Shown here: piece after piece, positions 25,681 through 34,368 of the stretch
Layout: each line of letters opens with the position of its first letter
Numbering within the stretch: position 1 is the stretch's first letter
Assembly: GCA_016126655.1 (NCBI GenBank)
Contig: CP065955.1
Span: forward strand, 2,185,001-2,235,000
Direction of reading: 5' to 3'
DNA from: Aerococcaceae bacterium zg-1292
GTDB lineage: Bacteria > Bacillota > Bacilli > Lactobacillales > Aerococcaceae
Length of the DNA: 50,000 nt
Position numbers and translations under genes: made by a program
Notes under the pieces: model-generated
What the model saw: only the letters and a program-made list of their open reading frames with translations
Database searches by the model: none
What the model was told of the DNA's origin: nothing

Positions 25681-25692
25681 TAATAGATTCAA

Positions 25693-26535
25693 TTAGTCTT
25701 TATCTGTCCATGCCGCGATATTGGCACCTTTCGTAATTTCTGAAATTTTATCTGCCACATCATCGGATTGGTATAAAGAAACAACATGCAAGTATAATGC
25801 TTCTTTCGCTTTATCTTTACGGGCAACGACAGCATTTTTATAAGATTCACTGACTTCAGATAATTTTTCAACATCTGAAAAGACAGCATCTTTAATGGAT
25901 AATCCATTATCTAGCGCATAGTTTGTATTAATCACGGCTGCATCCACATCTTTTAAAGCTGTGGCTACTTGCGCTGCATCTAGTTCTTCAAACTTAAATT
26001 TTTTATCGTTTTTCGTAATATCTTTTACTGTTGGTAAAATACCTGCTTTATCATCAACTTCAATTACACCCGCTAATTCTAAGGTTAATAACGCACGCCC
26101 ACCATTCGTTGGATCGTTTGGAATCGCAATGGTTGCACCTTCTGATAAATCTGCTAAATCTTTTACTTTGTCAGAATATACACCCATAGGTGACACATAA
26201 GTAAAGCCAATCGGTTGTAAATCTTCTTTGTTTTCTTTATTCCATTCTTCTAAATAAGCAATATGTTGAAACGCATTAAGGTCTAACGAACCATTGGCTA
26301 CCGCTACGTTTGGTTGAACATAATCATTGAATAATGTTACTTCAATTTTAATACCTTCTTTTGCTGCTTTTTCTGCTACATATTCCCATACTTTGACCTC
26401 ATCATCCCCAGCTACTCCAACCTTAACCGTTGAATTTTCAAACGGTTTTTCCTCGGCATGCGCCACGGGTAATACACCTGCTGTTAAAAATGTGGCAACT
26501 GCTGCAATACTTAATTTTTTCCAATTGAATTTCAT
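25693..26535 (-). CDS. metQ: Methionine ABC transporter substrate-binding protein (NlpA/MetQ family), no lipobox
   Basis: Binds L-methionine (or D-Met, Met peptides) outside the membrane for MetNI. 280 residues; NlpA-family features VKVGVAGDDEVKVWEYVAEKA, TLFNDYVQPNVAVANGSLDLNAFQH, IAIPNDPTNGGRALLTLELAG and VINTNYALDNGL. The first 27 residues are a signal peptide ending VAHA, with no Cys anywhere near, so it cannot be lipidated as MetQ usually is in Gram-positives. It would be released or held by the permease alone. Last gene of metNIQ, 177 bp after metI. Confidence 0.92.
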   Translation of the reverse strand: MKFNWKKLSIAAVATFLTAGVLPVAHAEEKPFENSTVKVGVAGDDEVKVWEYVAEKAAKEGIKIEVTLFNDYVQPNVAVANGSLDLNAFQHIAYLEEWNKENKEDLQPIGFTYVSPMGVYSDKVKDLADLSEGATIAIPNDPTNGGRALLTLELAGVIEVDDKAGILPTVKDITKNDKKFKFEELDAAQVATALKDVDAAVINTNYALDNGLSIKDAVFSDVEKLSEVSESYKNAVVARKDKAKEALYLHVVSLYQSDDVADKISEITKGANIAAWTDKD

Positions 26536-26712
26536 AATTATTTCCTCTTTCTCTCTCTTTTTTGTTTTTTTCTACTCTTTTAATAATAAGTGCAATGTCC
26601 CAATTAATTTCCCCTTCTTTTGTGGGAGCAAACGCCATTAGTCTGATTTATGCACACCAATGACTTCGACTAATAATTCATTTCAATTCACTCATAGCTG
26701 CACTCTATTTGA

Positions 26713-27402
26713 TTAATGTTCGATTTTTTTAATCAGCCAATTGAAAATCACTTGACTAATAAATACAATGACTAAAATTAAAAATGTGGCGACTAAAATC
26801 ACGTCCATCCGACTCCGATTATAACCTCGTGCAATCGCAATCGTCCCTAAACCACCGCCACCAACAACGCCTGCCATGGCTGTTAATCCAATGACATTAA
26901 TGACCGTCGAAGCACTGACCCGCAACAGGGCTGGCAAGCCTTCGCGTAAATAGACACGAAAAATAATATCCCAGGGGCTTGACCCCATCGCTTGCGCCGC
27001 TTCGACCACACCAGAATCCACTTCCAGTAAGGCAATCTCAACTTGACGGGCAAAAAACGGTATCGTCGCAATAATAATGGGTACACTCGCCGCCGTTGAA
27101 CCTATCGTAGTCCCAACGATAATACGCGTCACATTAATTAATAACGCCAATAAAATAATAAATGGTATCGAGCGAAAAATATTGATTAACGTATCCAATA
27201 CTTTATAGATGACTTTATTTTCTAAAATGCCTCCTTCGTGCGTGACCGTAATGATGACCCCAAAGATTAACCCGATTACTCCAGCAAAGAGAATCGTCAA
27301 TCCTAGCATATAGACAGTTTCCCAGGTTGCGGCAATAATTTCATCGTTTAATTCATAAGCATTAGGAAAATGAGTTGCATACCATTGAATCAGTGTTTGC
27401 AT
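26713..27402 (-). CDS. metI: Methionine ABC transporter permease MetI
   Basis: Membrane subunit of the methionine importer. 229 residues with five predicted TM segments (about 26-50, 65-90, 95-115, 150-175, 195-220). The EAA loop that docks to MetN reads EAAQAMGSSPWDIIFRVYLREGLP. Its ATG shares one base with the metN stop (TAATG), so the two are translationally coupled. Confidence 0.96.
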   Translation of the reverse strand: MQTLIQWYATHFPNAYELNDEIIAATWETVYMLGLTILFAGVIGLIFGVIITVTHEGGILENKVIYKVLDTLINIFRSIPFIILLALLINVTRIIVGTTIGSTAASVPIIIATIPFFARQVEIALLEVDSGVVEAAQAMGSSPWDIIFRVYLREGLPALLRVSASTVINVIGLTAMAGVVGGGGLGTIAIARGYNRSRMDVILVATFLILVIVFISQVIFNWLIKKIEH

Positions 27403-28469
27403 TAGTTACTCCCCTCCTTTTGCAAGTAATGTTGGAATAACGTTTGTACAGAATCGACGTTCACTTGATGCTCTTGTAAATATCGTTTTGCTAAACGGAT
27501 TTGCTCCGGTTCACCTTTTAACGCCACCAATAAATTCCCTACCGGTGTATCTTGGATAATTTCGATATGCCCGTATAAAATATTGATTTCCAACCCAAAT
27601 TCTTTAATTAACGATGTAATAAATGGTTGAGTGGTTTCCTCACCCGTATAGGTTAAGCGTGCTAACTCACTATCTTGACTAATCCGAATCGTCTCTGGAT
27701 GCTTTAAAACCAATTCGATTTCTTGGTCAAAATGTGTCGCAGTATCAATAAATTCTTTCGTCAACGGTTTTTGTGGTCGGGTAAAGATTTCTAAAATGGT
27801 ACCTTGTTCTAACACGTGACCATTTTCCATTACCGCAACACGGTCGCACAAATCTTTAACCACACCCATCTCATGCGTGATAATCACTATCGTCAAATTT
27901 AATTTTTCGTTCAACTCTTTGAGTAAGGTTAAAATTGCGCTTGTTGTTTTCGGATCCAGCGCACTAGTAGCTTCATCACATAACAATACGTCTGGGTCAT
28001 TAGCTAATGCCCGAGCAATCGCTACCCGTTGTTTTTGTCCTCCTGACAATTGTTTGGGATAGCTGTCTGATTTCTCTTTCAAACCAACCAAACTCAATAA
28101 TTCAGCCACTTTTTCTGCCACTTCACGTTTCGACAAGCCACTGCCTTTTAATGGAAAGGCCACATTTTCAAAAATCGTTCGTGAGTCCATTAAGTTAAAA
28201 TGTTGAAAAATCATCCCAATTTTTTTGCGTGCTTGACGTAATTCAGGCGTGGTTAAATCAAGTAAGGCTTGACCATTAACCGTTACTGTACCGGTAGTGG
28301 GACGTTGCAATAAATTAATGGTTCGCACTAATGTGCTTTTACCTGCACCACTATAGCCGACAATCCCAAATATTTCGCCTCGTTCAATCGATAAATTAAC
28401 ATCTTTGACAGCAGTGACTACACGGTCTTGCTGCTTAAACACAACATCGATATCAGCTAATTTTATCAC
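27402..28469 (-). CDS. metN: Methionine ABC transporter ATP-binding protein MetN
   Basis: ATPase of the methionine importer. 355 residues; Walker A GYSGAGKST, signature LSGGQKQRVAIARAL, Walker B LLCDEATSALDP, switch His in ITHEMG, and a C-terminal NIL domain (~270-355) that binds methionine and inhibits transport when the cell is replete. The GTG at 28469 is chosen as start: GGAGGAG lies seven bases ahead and the protein then begins VIKLADIDVVF; the longer frame from 28544 runs back into the leader. Expression is controlled by the upstream T-box. Confidence 0.95.
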   Translation of the reverse strand: MIKLADIDVVFKQQDRVVTAVKDVNLSIERGEIFGIVGYSGAGKSTLVRTINLLQRPTTGTVTVNGQALLDLTTPELRQARKKIGMIFQHFNLMDSRTIFENVAFPLKGSGLSKREVAEKVAELLSLVGLKEKSDSYPKQLSGGQKQRVAIARALANDPDVLLCDEATSALDPKTTSAILTLLKELNEKLNLTIVIITHEMGVVKDLCDRVAVMENGHVLEQGTILEIFTRPQKPLTKEFIDTATHFDQEIELVLKHPETIRISQDSELARLTYTGEETTQPFITSLIKEFGLEINILYGHIEIIQDTPVGNLLVALKGEPEQIRLAKRYLQEHQVNVDSVQTLFQHYLQKEGSN

Positions 28470-28631
28470 TTTATCTCCTCCAATCAATTTCAAAATAATC
28501 ATATAGTACGAGTCGTCTGGTTCTGCTGTGGACACTGATGGCACCTACTGTGCATAACAGTGACACTCAAAGTAAGCTTTATTTCATCTCCAGATTTGGA
28601 GTTGCTCAACTTCTTTTATCATTCACTTCGT

Positions 28632-28706
28632 ATTACTTTTAAAGCCACTTGCTGCTACGACCTCAGCTCCGGTAGTTTCAAGCTAAAGCGATCTCGCTCA
28701 CACCGT
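28632..28706 (-). repeat. Leader hairpin repeat between the T-box and metN
   Basis: Minus-strand GTGTGAGCGAGATCGCTTTAGC, TTGAAACTACCGGAGC and a weak AAGTGGC arm. It lies downstream of the T-box terminator, in the extended leader of metN, where no gene is seen (28470-28728). Confidence 0.5.
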
Positions 28707-28728
28707 CGTTTCAACTTAGCGTGGTAAT

Positions 28729-29009
28729 AAAAAAAGCCCCGTCGTAAAGGACGAGAGCATTACTTCGTGGTTCCACCTTTATTCATCAAATACTCGCATA
28801 TTTGATCTCAACCAGTACAAGTTTCTAGCACTTATACTGAGCCATTGTAACGGTAGTACCCGGTCAACCTTATTGCTTTTGCATTCAGATTAACAGCTCT
28901 GTGACCATCTTCAATAACGCTTTGTTACGCAATTGCACCCCCCTTGCGCTCTCTAAAAACAAATCAATTATTTACTCTTCACTTCATCGCTTTTGTTTAT
29001 TTAATTTAC
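28729..29009 (-). promoter_or_regulatory. T-box riboswitch of the metNIQ operon
   Basis: Minus-strand leader. The T-box motif AAGGTGGAACCACG is at 28779-28766; the terminator CTCTCGTCC / GGACGGGG-type hairpin with a T-run is at 28757-28729; AGAGAGCG and GGTGCAATTGC near 28950 fit the AG-box and GNTG elements of stem I. Uncharged tRNA bound at the T-box would block the terminator. A Met ATG specifier is expected from the operon; a candidate lies in TCTGAATGC (about 28895-28887), not proven. Confidence 0.9.
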
Positions 29010-29015
29010 TTGTCT

Positions 29016-29044
29016 AGCATAGCTGATATTCCAAGGTAAGTCAA
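29016..29044 (-). promoter_or_regulatory. T-box/metN promoter
   Basis: Minus-strand TTGACT (29044-29039), 17-nt spacer, TATGCT (29021-29016), just ahead of the T-box leader. Confidence 0.8.
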
Positions 29045-29149
29045 TGAATCGCGTAATACTCGATTGTTATTATAGGTTATAGGCAATACCATTATTAGTA
29101 TCCATCTTATAATTTTTCCTTATCGACTGTTATTTCGTGACTTTTATGA

Positions 29150-29155
29150 TACAAT
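29150..29155 (+). promoter_or_regulatory. Candidate -10 of the aminotransferase gene
   Basis: TACAAT preceded by TGA (extended -10 type) 35 bp ahead of the ATG at 29190; no clear -35. Confidence 0.5.
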
Positions 29156-29189
29156 GACGGTACAAATACATAAGAAAGAAGGTGGACGA

Positions 29190-30347
29190 ATGAATATTAA
29201 TATTCAATTGACTAAACTCCAACCGAGTCCCATCCGTTCATTTAATGACAAAATTAGCAATATTCAAGATTTAATTCCGTTAGCATTAGGCGAACCCGAT
29301 TTTGCAACCCCTGAATTGATTAAGCAAGCAGGTATCGATGCCATCAATGCAGATTTAAATGGCTATACGCATTCCAGAGGCTTACTACCGTTACGTCAGG
29401 CAATTTCACGCTATGTAAAACGTAAATATCAATTAGATTACGTAGCTGATACTGAAATTATCGTATCCGCAGGTCCTACAGCTGCCTTATTTGCGACACT
29501 TATATCCCTACTCAATCCCGGAGACAAGGTCATTACGCCATCTCCAAACTATGTGATTTACACGACACAAGTACAATTAGCGCATGCTGAATTAATCGCT
29601 GTTGACGTTAGTGATACCAACTTTATTTTGACGCCAGAAGTCTTAGAAAATACTTTAAAGGCACATCCTCAAACTAAAGTAATTCTATTAAATCATCCAT
29701 CGAATCCAACTGGTGTCACGTATACATTGGAACAATTAAATGCGTTAGTACCACTCATTGAACAATACGATTTATGGGTCATTTCTGATGAAATCTATGC
29801 TGAGTTAACGTATGACCAAAAACATGTGTCCTTTGCTAGTTTGTTACCTGAGCGCACATTATTAATCAATGGTCTATCCAAATCACATGCGATGACCGGT
29901 TGGCGCAGTGGGTTTATCGCTGGACCTGAAGCACTAATTAATCAAGTATTCAAAGTGCATCAAGCGATGGTAAATACACCAAATTCACAAATGCAGTATG
30001 CGAGTATTGTAGCCTATGACCAGGGTGATGAAGCTATTGAAGAGATGAAACAAGTCTATAAACAACGCCGCGACTACTTAATGGACGCATTTGCCCGATT
30101 AAATATTGAGACACTCAATCCACAAGGTGCCTTTTATTTATTTGTGAAAGTTCCTGATTGGTTTGACGGCGACGACGAAGCCTTTTGCTTAGCACTCGCT
30201 CACGAAGGCAAAGTTGGTGTCACTCCAGGCTCTGCATTTGGTATCGCCGGAAGACAATACTTTAGAATGAGTTATGCCGCCAGCATGGAACAACTGCAAG
30301 CTGCTATGGAGCGTATCGAAAATTTTGTACGCCAACATCACGTATAA
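29190..30347 (+). CDS. PLP-dependent aminotransferase, class I/II (PatA/AraT-like)
   Basis: Fold-type I aminotransferase. 385 residues; ALGEPDFATPELIK at the substrate entrance, NHPSNPTGVTY with the PLP-contacting Asn, SDEIYAEL with the PLP-ring Asp/Tyr, the Schiff-base Lys in NGLSKSHAMTGWRSGF, and the carboxylate-binding Arg in FRMSYA. Closest by pattern to PatA (N-acetyl-diaminopimelate aminotransferase) and aromatic aminotransferases; substrate not decided. ATG at 29190 has AGAAGGTGG upstream. Divergent from metNIQ, followed 21 bp on by a tautomerase gene. Confidence 0.87.
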   Translation: MNINIQLTKLQPSPIRSFNDKISNIQDLIPLALGEPDFATPELIKQAGIDAINADLNGYTHSRGLLPLRQAISRYVKRKYQLDYVADTEIIVSAGPTAALFATLISLLNPGDKVITPSPNYVIYTTQVQLAHAELIAVDVSDTNFILTPEVLENTLKAHPQTKVILLNHPSNPTGVTYTLEQLNALVPLIEQYDLWVISDEIYAELTYDQKHVSFASLLPERTLLINGLSKSHAMTGWRSGFIAGPEALINQVFKVHQAMVNTPNSQMQYASIVAYDQGDEAIEEMKQVYKQRRDYLMDAFARLNIETLNPQGAFYLFVKVPDWFDGDDEAFCLALAHEGKVGVTPGSAFGIAGRQYFRMSYAASMEQLQAAMERIENFVRQHHV

Positions 30348-30368
30348 ACGAAAGGAATGAATTGAACC

Positions 30369-30548
30369 ATGCCATTTGTCCACATTGAATTAGTTGAAGG
30401 ACGCAGTCAAGAAGCAAAAGAAAAGATAGCCCAAGAAATTCGTGAAACTATCTCCAAACATGCCAATGCCCCAAAAGAAAATATTCATATTATTTTTCAA
30501 GATATGAAAAAAGAAAACTATTTCCGTCCTGAAAAAGAGTCAAAATAA
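30369..30548 (+). CDS. 4-oxalocrotonate tautomerase family protein
   Basis: A 59-residue tautomerase-fold subunit. After Met removal the N terminus is the catalytic Pro-1 of MPFVHIELVEGRS, then KEKIAQEIRETISKHANAPKENIHIIFQDM, matching the 4-OT pattern including the IRE helix. The usual second active-site Arg positions are not clearly placed. It lies 21 bp after the aminotransferase gene and may be cotranscribed. A ribosome site (AAAGGA) is about 12 bases upstream, a long spacing. The natural substrate of such small tautomerases in Lactobacillales is unknown. Confidence 0.85.
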   Translation: MPFVHIELVEGRSQEAKEKIAQEIRETISKHANAPKENIHIIFQDMKKENYFRPEKESK

Positions 30549-30746
30549 ACGAATACGGACTGGTCACGAAGCCAGCAGTTCTAACAAATCGTAGAGTAAA
30601 AATGTTGTTAAACCAGCATCTTTCCTATCAGCTGTTAAAATTTGCGGACTTTTTGCCCAGTCTTAATTTTCATTAGGTTACAAGTATTTTCACTGCTAAA
30701 CGTGTACTTATCTTACGAACATAGGTTTAGGAGGGAAAATTGTCTC

Positions 30747-31427
30747 ATGCTACTATTATTTTTCTCAGGTGCCATTTTAGCCTCTTTTTACACCCATATT
30801 TGCGAACACAACACCTTATTCCATTCAAAACATTCTCACTGTGACTTTTGTCATACCCCACTAAAGTGGAGACAGTTGATTCCTATTTTTTCGACCATTT
30901 ATTACCGTAAAACACCTTGTTGTCAGCGACCATTATCCTATCATTATCTTCTGATTGAACTTTGGAGCAGTTGGTTGTTTTTGGGGATGTACCCTATTTT
31001 GTTAGCTGTCAGCACTACTCATGCGACACTCCTATTGACATTAGTCAGTGTTCTTCTATTACTCGCCATTTATGATGCGGTTTATATGGAGGTATCGTGG
31101 GTGATGTTATTGATTGTTTTTGTGTTGTCTGCTGGAATATATTATGTACAGCCGCAAAACTGGGTCTTTTCACTGTGCTTATGGCTTATACTCGAAGGGA
31201 TTATTGTTATCAAACCACAATGGTTAGGCGGCGCTGACAGCAAATTATTGGCTAGCTTATCATTCACTTTACCGCTTCAAGCAGTACCAATATTACTAGC
31301 CGCCGCTTCCGCTACTGGCTTATTATGGATTGCCATTCGTAAAACAGCTGGGCGCTCCCCTCATAATGCCATCCCATTTATCCCTTGCATTGTAACCGGC
31401 TATGTTCTCGCTTTATTATTCGCTTAA
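30747..31427 (+). CDS. Prepilin peptidase (ComC/PilD, A24 aspartyl protease)
   Basis: Membrane aspartyl protease that cleaves and usually methylates prepilin-like proteins such as ComGC for DNA uptake. 227 residues, about seven TM segments. N-terminal cytoplasmic loop with Cys32/Cys35 (CDFC) and Cys58/Cys59; the second pair is CC rather than CxxC. The catalytic Asp residues are in LLAIYDAVY and GGADSKLLA (GxGDxKL-type motif with Ala for Gly). The ATG at 30747 follows AGGAGG by 12 bases. It implies a competence pseudopilus, but comG genes are not in this window. Confidence 0.9.
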   Translation: MLLLFFSGAILASFYTHICEHNTLFHSKHSHCDFCHTPLKWRQLIPIFSTIYYRKTPCCQRPLSYHYLLIELWSSWLFLGMYPILLAVSTTHATLLLTLVSVLLLLAIYDAVYMEVSWVMLLIVFVLSAGIYYVQPQNWVFSLCLWLILEGIIVIKPQWLGGADSKLLASLSFTLPLQAVPILLAAASATGLLWIAIRKTAGRSPHNAIPFIPCIVTGYVLALLFA

Positions 31428-31439
31428 AAAAATCATAAA

Positions 31440-31507
31440 AATAGGGCAACCACCTTGCACATCGCACACGTTATCAAACGGTGCCTTAGCAAAACAGTTG
31501 CCCTATT
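31440..31507. terminator. Convergent terminator hairpin
   Basis: AATAGGGCAAC / GTTGCCCTATT arms (31440-31450, 31497-31507) between convergent genes; the minus strand ends in TATTTTTATGATTTTTTT, favouring termination of the PII-like gene. Confidence 0.75.
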
Positions 31508-31518
31508 CTATTTATCCC

Positions 31519-32520
31519 TTAATCCTGGTGTTTTGATTTATCATACATACCATAAGCGTGCTGAACAGGTACGGTTAAATAAATACCGCGATGCTTTTCA
31601 TTCATCGCTTTGGTCTTCAAGATATCTTCATACGCCTCTTGTACTTTTTTCGTATCATCTACCGTAAATAAAATACGTTTTTGCGGATTAACTGTAATAT
31701 TAAAAATACGCTCCATCATTTCTGGTGAAATCGAACCATGACCTTTAATACTGGTCCCACCATTCATATGATGTTTTTTCATAATTTTCAAGTATTCTTC
31801 TTCTAACTCTTCGCTGACGACCGAAATTAATAACGATTTTTCTGTCATACGTAACGGTGCCACCACTTCTTTTTCTTGCGAGAAAGAATTAATTTCCAAG
31901 CTGAAGACAGACATCCCTTTCGTATTCGAACAGTAAAAGGCATCTTCAATCGCATTAAACACATCCGGAACTTGTTGACTTTCAACCACACTCATCACCA
32001 CATCTTTTTGCGGCGAGAAAGACAGTCCTAACATTTGTTGTCGTTCCGTTACATGTTCACCCTTACCAGTAAAAATCGTTGCCCCTGCTGTCGATACTTG
32101 TGTTAACTTCTCGATAACTTCTTTAGAACGACCATGTTTAAACGTAATAAACATCAACTGATGATCAGCATGAACATTATTCCACTCATTATCTTCTACA
32201 AAACAATCCCGTCGTAAATTAAATCGTGTCTCTAGTACAAAAACTACACCGTGATTTGGTTTATCCATCTTAAATTGTTTGACAATCGATTGAATCGCCG
32301 GTTCCATAATACTTTTGCGCTCAAACATCATCACAAAATCTCTACGATCATGTCGAATCGATAGTAAATTCAATAAAGGTGATCCAATTAATCCGGTCGC
32401 TGGGCTAATCAATCCACCCATCAAACCTAATTTTATTGCTTCTTTTACAAAAGGCACCCCATCATTATGATTCAATATTGCAATCGCTAATTGCATGGGA
32501 TCTTTGTCAAATTTTTTCAC
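31519..32520 (-). CDS. Triple PII-like domain protein next to a DUF1538 membrane protein
   Basis: A 333-residue protein that I read as three PII/GlnB-like ferredoxin folds in one chain. Each has the order beta-helix-beta-GG-loop-beta-helix-beta: residues about 8-100 (GLMGGLISPATG, DFVMMFER, HGVVFVLETRF), 118-215 (TAGATIFTGKGEH, KDVVMSVVES, GMSVFSLEI) and 228-325 (MNGGTSIKGHGS, KRILFTVDD, RGIYLTVPV). GxGxH-type loops in repeats 2 and 3 recall the PII T-loop base. Single-domain PII-like proteins are known beside DUF1538 genes; fusion of three into a built-in trimer is unusual. It follows the DUF1538 gene by 15 bp in the same operon, so it probably regulates or senses for that transporter. The ligand is unknown. 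Confidence 0.75.
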   Translation of the reverse strand: MKKFDKDPMQLAIAILNHNDGVPFVKEAIKLGLMGGLISPATGLIGSPLLNLLSIRHDRRDFVMMFERKSIMEPAIQSIVKQFKMDKPNHGVVFVLETRFNLRRDCFVEDNEWNNVHADHQLMFITFKHGRSKEVIEKLTQVSTAGATIFTGKGEHVTERQQMLGLSFSPQKDVVMSVVESQQVPDVFNAIEDAFYCSNTKGMSVFSLEINSFSQEKEVVAPLRMTEKSLLISVVSEELEEEYLKIMKKHHMNGGTSIKGHGSISPEMMERIFNITVNPQKRILFTVDDTKKVQEAYEDILKTKAMNEKHRGIYLTVPVQHAYGMYDKSKHQD

Positions 32521-32535
32521 TATTATTCACCTCAA

Positions 32536-34002
32536 TTAATCTTGTTGATTCCGTGAAATCAACACATACATAAAGCCTAACAACTCAATAAATAAAATTG
32601 GAACCATTGCGACTAAGGCAATCATACCAAAGCCATCAATAATCGGATTAGCCGTTGGATTAGCAATCGAAATACCTTGTACAAAGGCAAATATAAAGGT
32701 TCCCGTCATCGGTCCACTGGCCACACCACCTGAGTCAAATCCCATCCCAACAAATAATTTTGGTACAAATCGCACCAGCAAAAGAACTAAAAAATAACCC
32801 GGTAATAAAATGTGCCATAGACGTAATGCTGGAATCAATACTCGTAATATCGTTAGCGCAATGGCCACACCGACACCGACCGCAATCAGTATCAATACTA
32901 ATTTCCGAGAGATAGTCCCACCGGTTGTATCCTCGATTTGGTCAATCAATACATAGACTGCCGGCTCTGCTAAAATCGCCATCACACCGAGTATAAATCC
33001 GATAAGTACAATGACAAACATTGAATGTTCATGGAACAAGGCCATCCCCAAATGTTGCCCAATCGGCATAAAACCAGCCGATACTCCTGTTAAAAATAAT
33101 ACCAAACCAAACATCAAATAGCCAAGCCCAAACATAATATCTTTAAATGTTTGTTTTGATTGACGTGATATAAAGAAATGATAGATAAGAAAGATGAATA
33201 CAAGTGGTAGAGCTCCTAAAATAACTTGATGAATACTATCAGCTAATTCACTCATTAGAATACGCATGATAGATAATTCTTTCGTTACCGGTTCTGGAAA
33301 ATCCCCTGACAAATTCCCTTTATTAAAAACACCGAGTAATAACATCGCAATAATCGGACCAATTGACGCAATACCGACTAGTCCAAAACTACGGTCCTCA
33401 TCATCACTCCCGTCACCAAACAAATCGGAAATACCTGAACTCATCGCTAATACAAACGGAACGGTTAAGGCTCCTGTCGTCGCACCGGACGAATCAAATG
33501 CAAAGGTAAAAATGGCTTCTTCTACAAAAAAGGATAGTCCAAATATTAACAGATAGCCTATCGTTACAATCAAGCGTATATCCCAATTAAAAATAATCCG
33601 TAACAAACCAACTGCTAATAATGCCGCAACCCCCAAGGACACAACCAATACCACAGTCATTTGTCCTAAGGCATTATGTGACATTTCTTGGATTTGATAT
33701 CCTAAGATGGTTAACGAAGGCTCTGCAATGGACACAATAAAACCGATCAACAAGCCTCCAATAACGATATAACTGACTTTTCCTTTTTTCGTTAAACCTT
33801 GCCCCAATAAATATCCCATGCGGCTCACACTAATATCTACACCGAGTAAAAAGATTGCTAAGCCAATTAATACCAACAACGCTCCAACAAAGAACAAACT
33901 CAATTGGGTCGCTGACAAAGGAACTAAAAACCAATGAATAATTAATACAAGTATTACAATCGGTACAACAGCAATCATTACTTCTCTTAATTTATCCTTC
34001 AA
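32536..34002 (-). CDS. DUF1538 integral membrane protein (two-repeat)
   Basis: A 488-residue protein with about 12 hydrophobic segments in two homologous halves. Each half has a conserved loop: FDSSGATTGALTVPFVLAMSSGIS in the first, FDSGGVASGPMTGTFIFAFVQGIS in the second, and AEPSLTIL / AEPAVYVL earlier. This internal repeat looks like an inverted or tandem transporter architecture. The substrate of DUF1538 is unknown. It has a good promoter and is cotranscribed with the PII-like gene, which suggests allosteric control of transport. Confidence 0.85.
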   Translation of the reverse strand: MKDKLREVMIAVVPIVILVLIIHWFLVPLSATQLSLFFVGALLVLIGLAIFLLGVDISVSRMGYLLGQGLTKKGKVSYIVIGGLLIGFIVSIAEPSLTILGYQIQEMSHNALGQMTVVLVVSLGVAALLAVGLLRIIFNWDIRLIVTIGYLLIFGLSFFVEEAIFTFAFDSSGATTGALTVPFVLAMSSGISDLFGDGSDDEDRSFGLVGIASIGPIIAMLLLGVFNKGNLSGDFPEPVTKELSIMRILMSELADSIHQVILGALPLVFIFLIYHFFISRQSKQTFKDIMFGLGYLMFGLVLFLTGVSAGFMPIGQHLGMALFHEHSMFVIVLIGFILGVMAILAEPAVYVLIDQIEDTTGGTISRKLVLILIAVGVGVAIALTILRVLIPALRLWHILLPGYFLVLLLVRFVPKLFVGMGFDSGGVASGPMTGTFIFAFVQGISIANPTANPIIDGFGMIALVAMVPILFIELLGFMYVLISRNQQD

Positions 34003-34054
34003 ATCTCATCTCCACCTCTATATTTTTTTGCTATACTATTTTAGCTATAATTCT

Positions 34055-34083
34055 AGTATATACATGATAGTGATGAAGTGCAA
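34055..34083 (-). promoter_or_regulatory. Promoter of the DUF1538-PII operon
   Basis: Minus-strand TTGCAC (34083-34078), 17-nt spacer, TATACT (34060-34055), 53 bp before the start codon. Confidence 0.75.
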
Positions 34084-34368
34084 ATATACTTGTACAAATG
34101 ACGAGTTTTATAACCATTTACGTATCACAAGTCTAGCCGTGCACTCGAACGAGAACGATTGCAGAAATTGAATATTTTCTTCACCGCACGAATGAAATCT
34201 TGCCGCCATATCACAATGTTGCATTTTGCAAACGCACTCATTGTAATACGATAAAAATACCCCTTAATAGTGCGTCGTAAAGCATTTCTCTTCTACTTAC
34301 ACTATCAAGGAGCATGATTATTTTTTCAGTGTAGCGCAATAACGCCCTACAAACGTAATGTTTCTTGT
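34084..34368. other. Spacer between rpoC end and the DUF1538 promoter
   Basis: No gene or RNA recognised. A 6-bp inverted repeat TACACT/AGTGTA (about 34298-34336) lies past rpoC but lacks a U-tract, so I cannot point to a convincing rpoC terminator. Confidence 0.4.
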
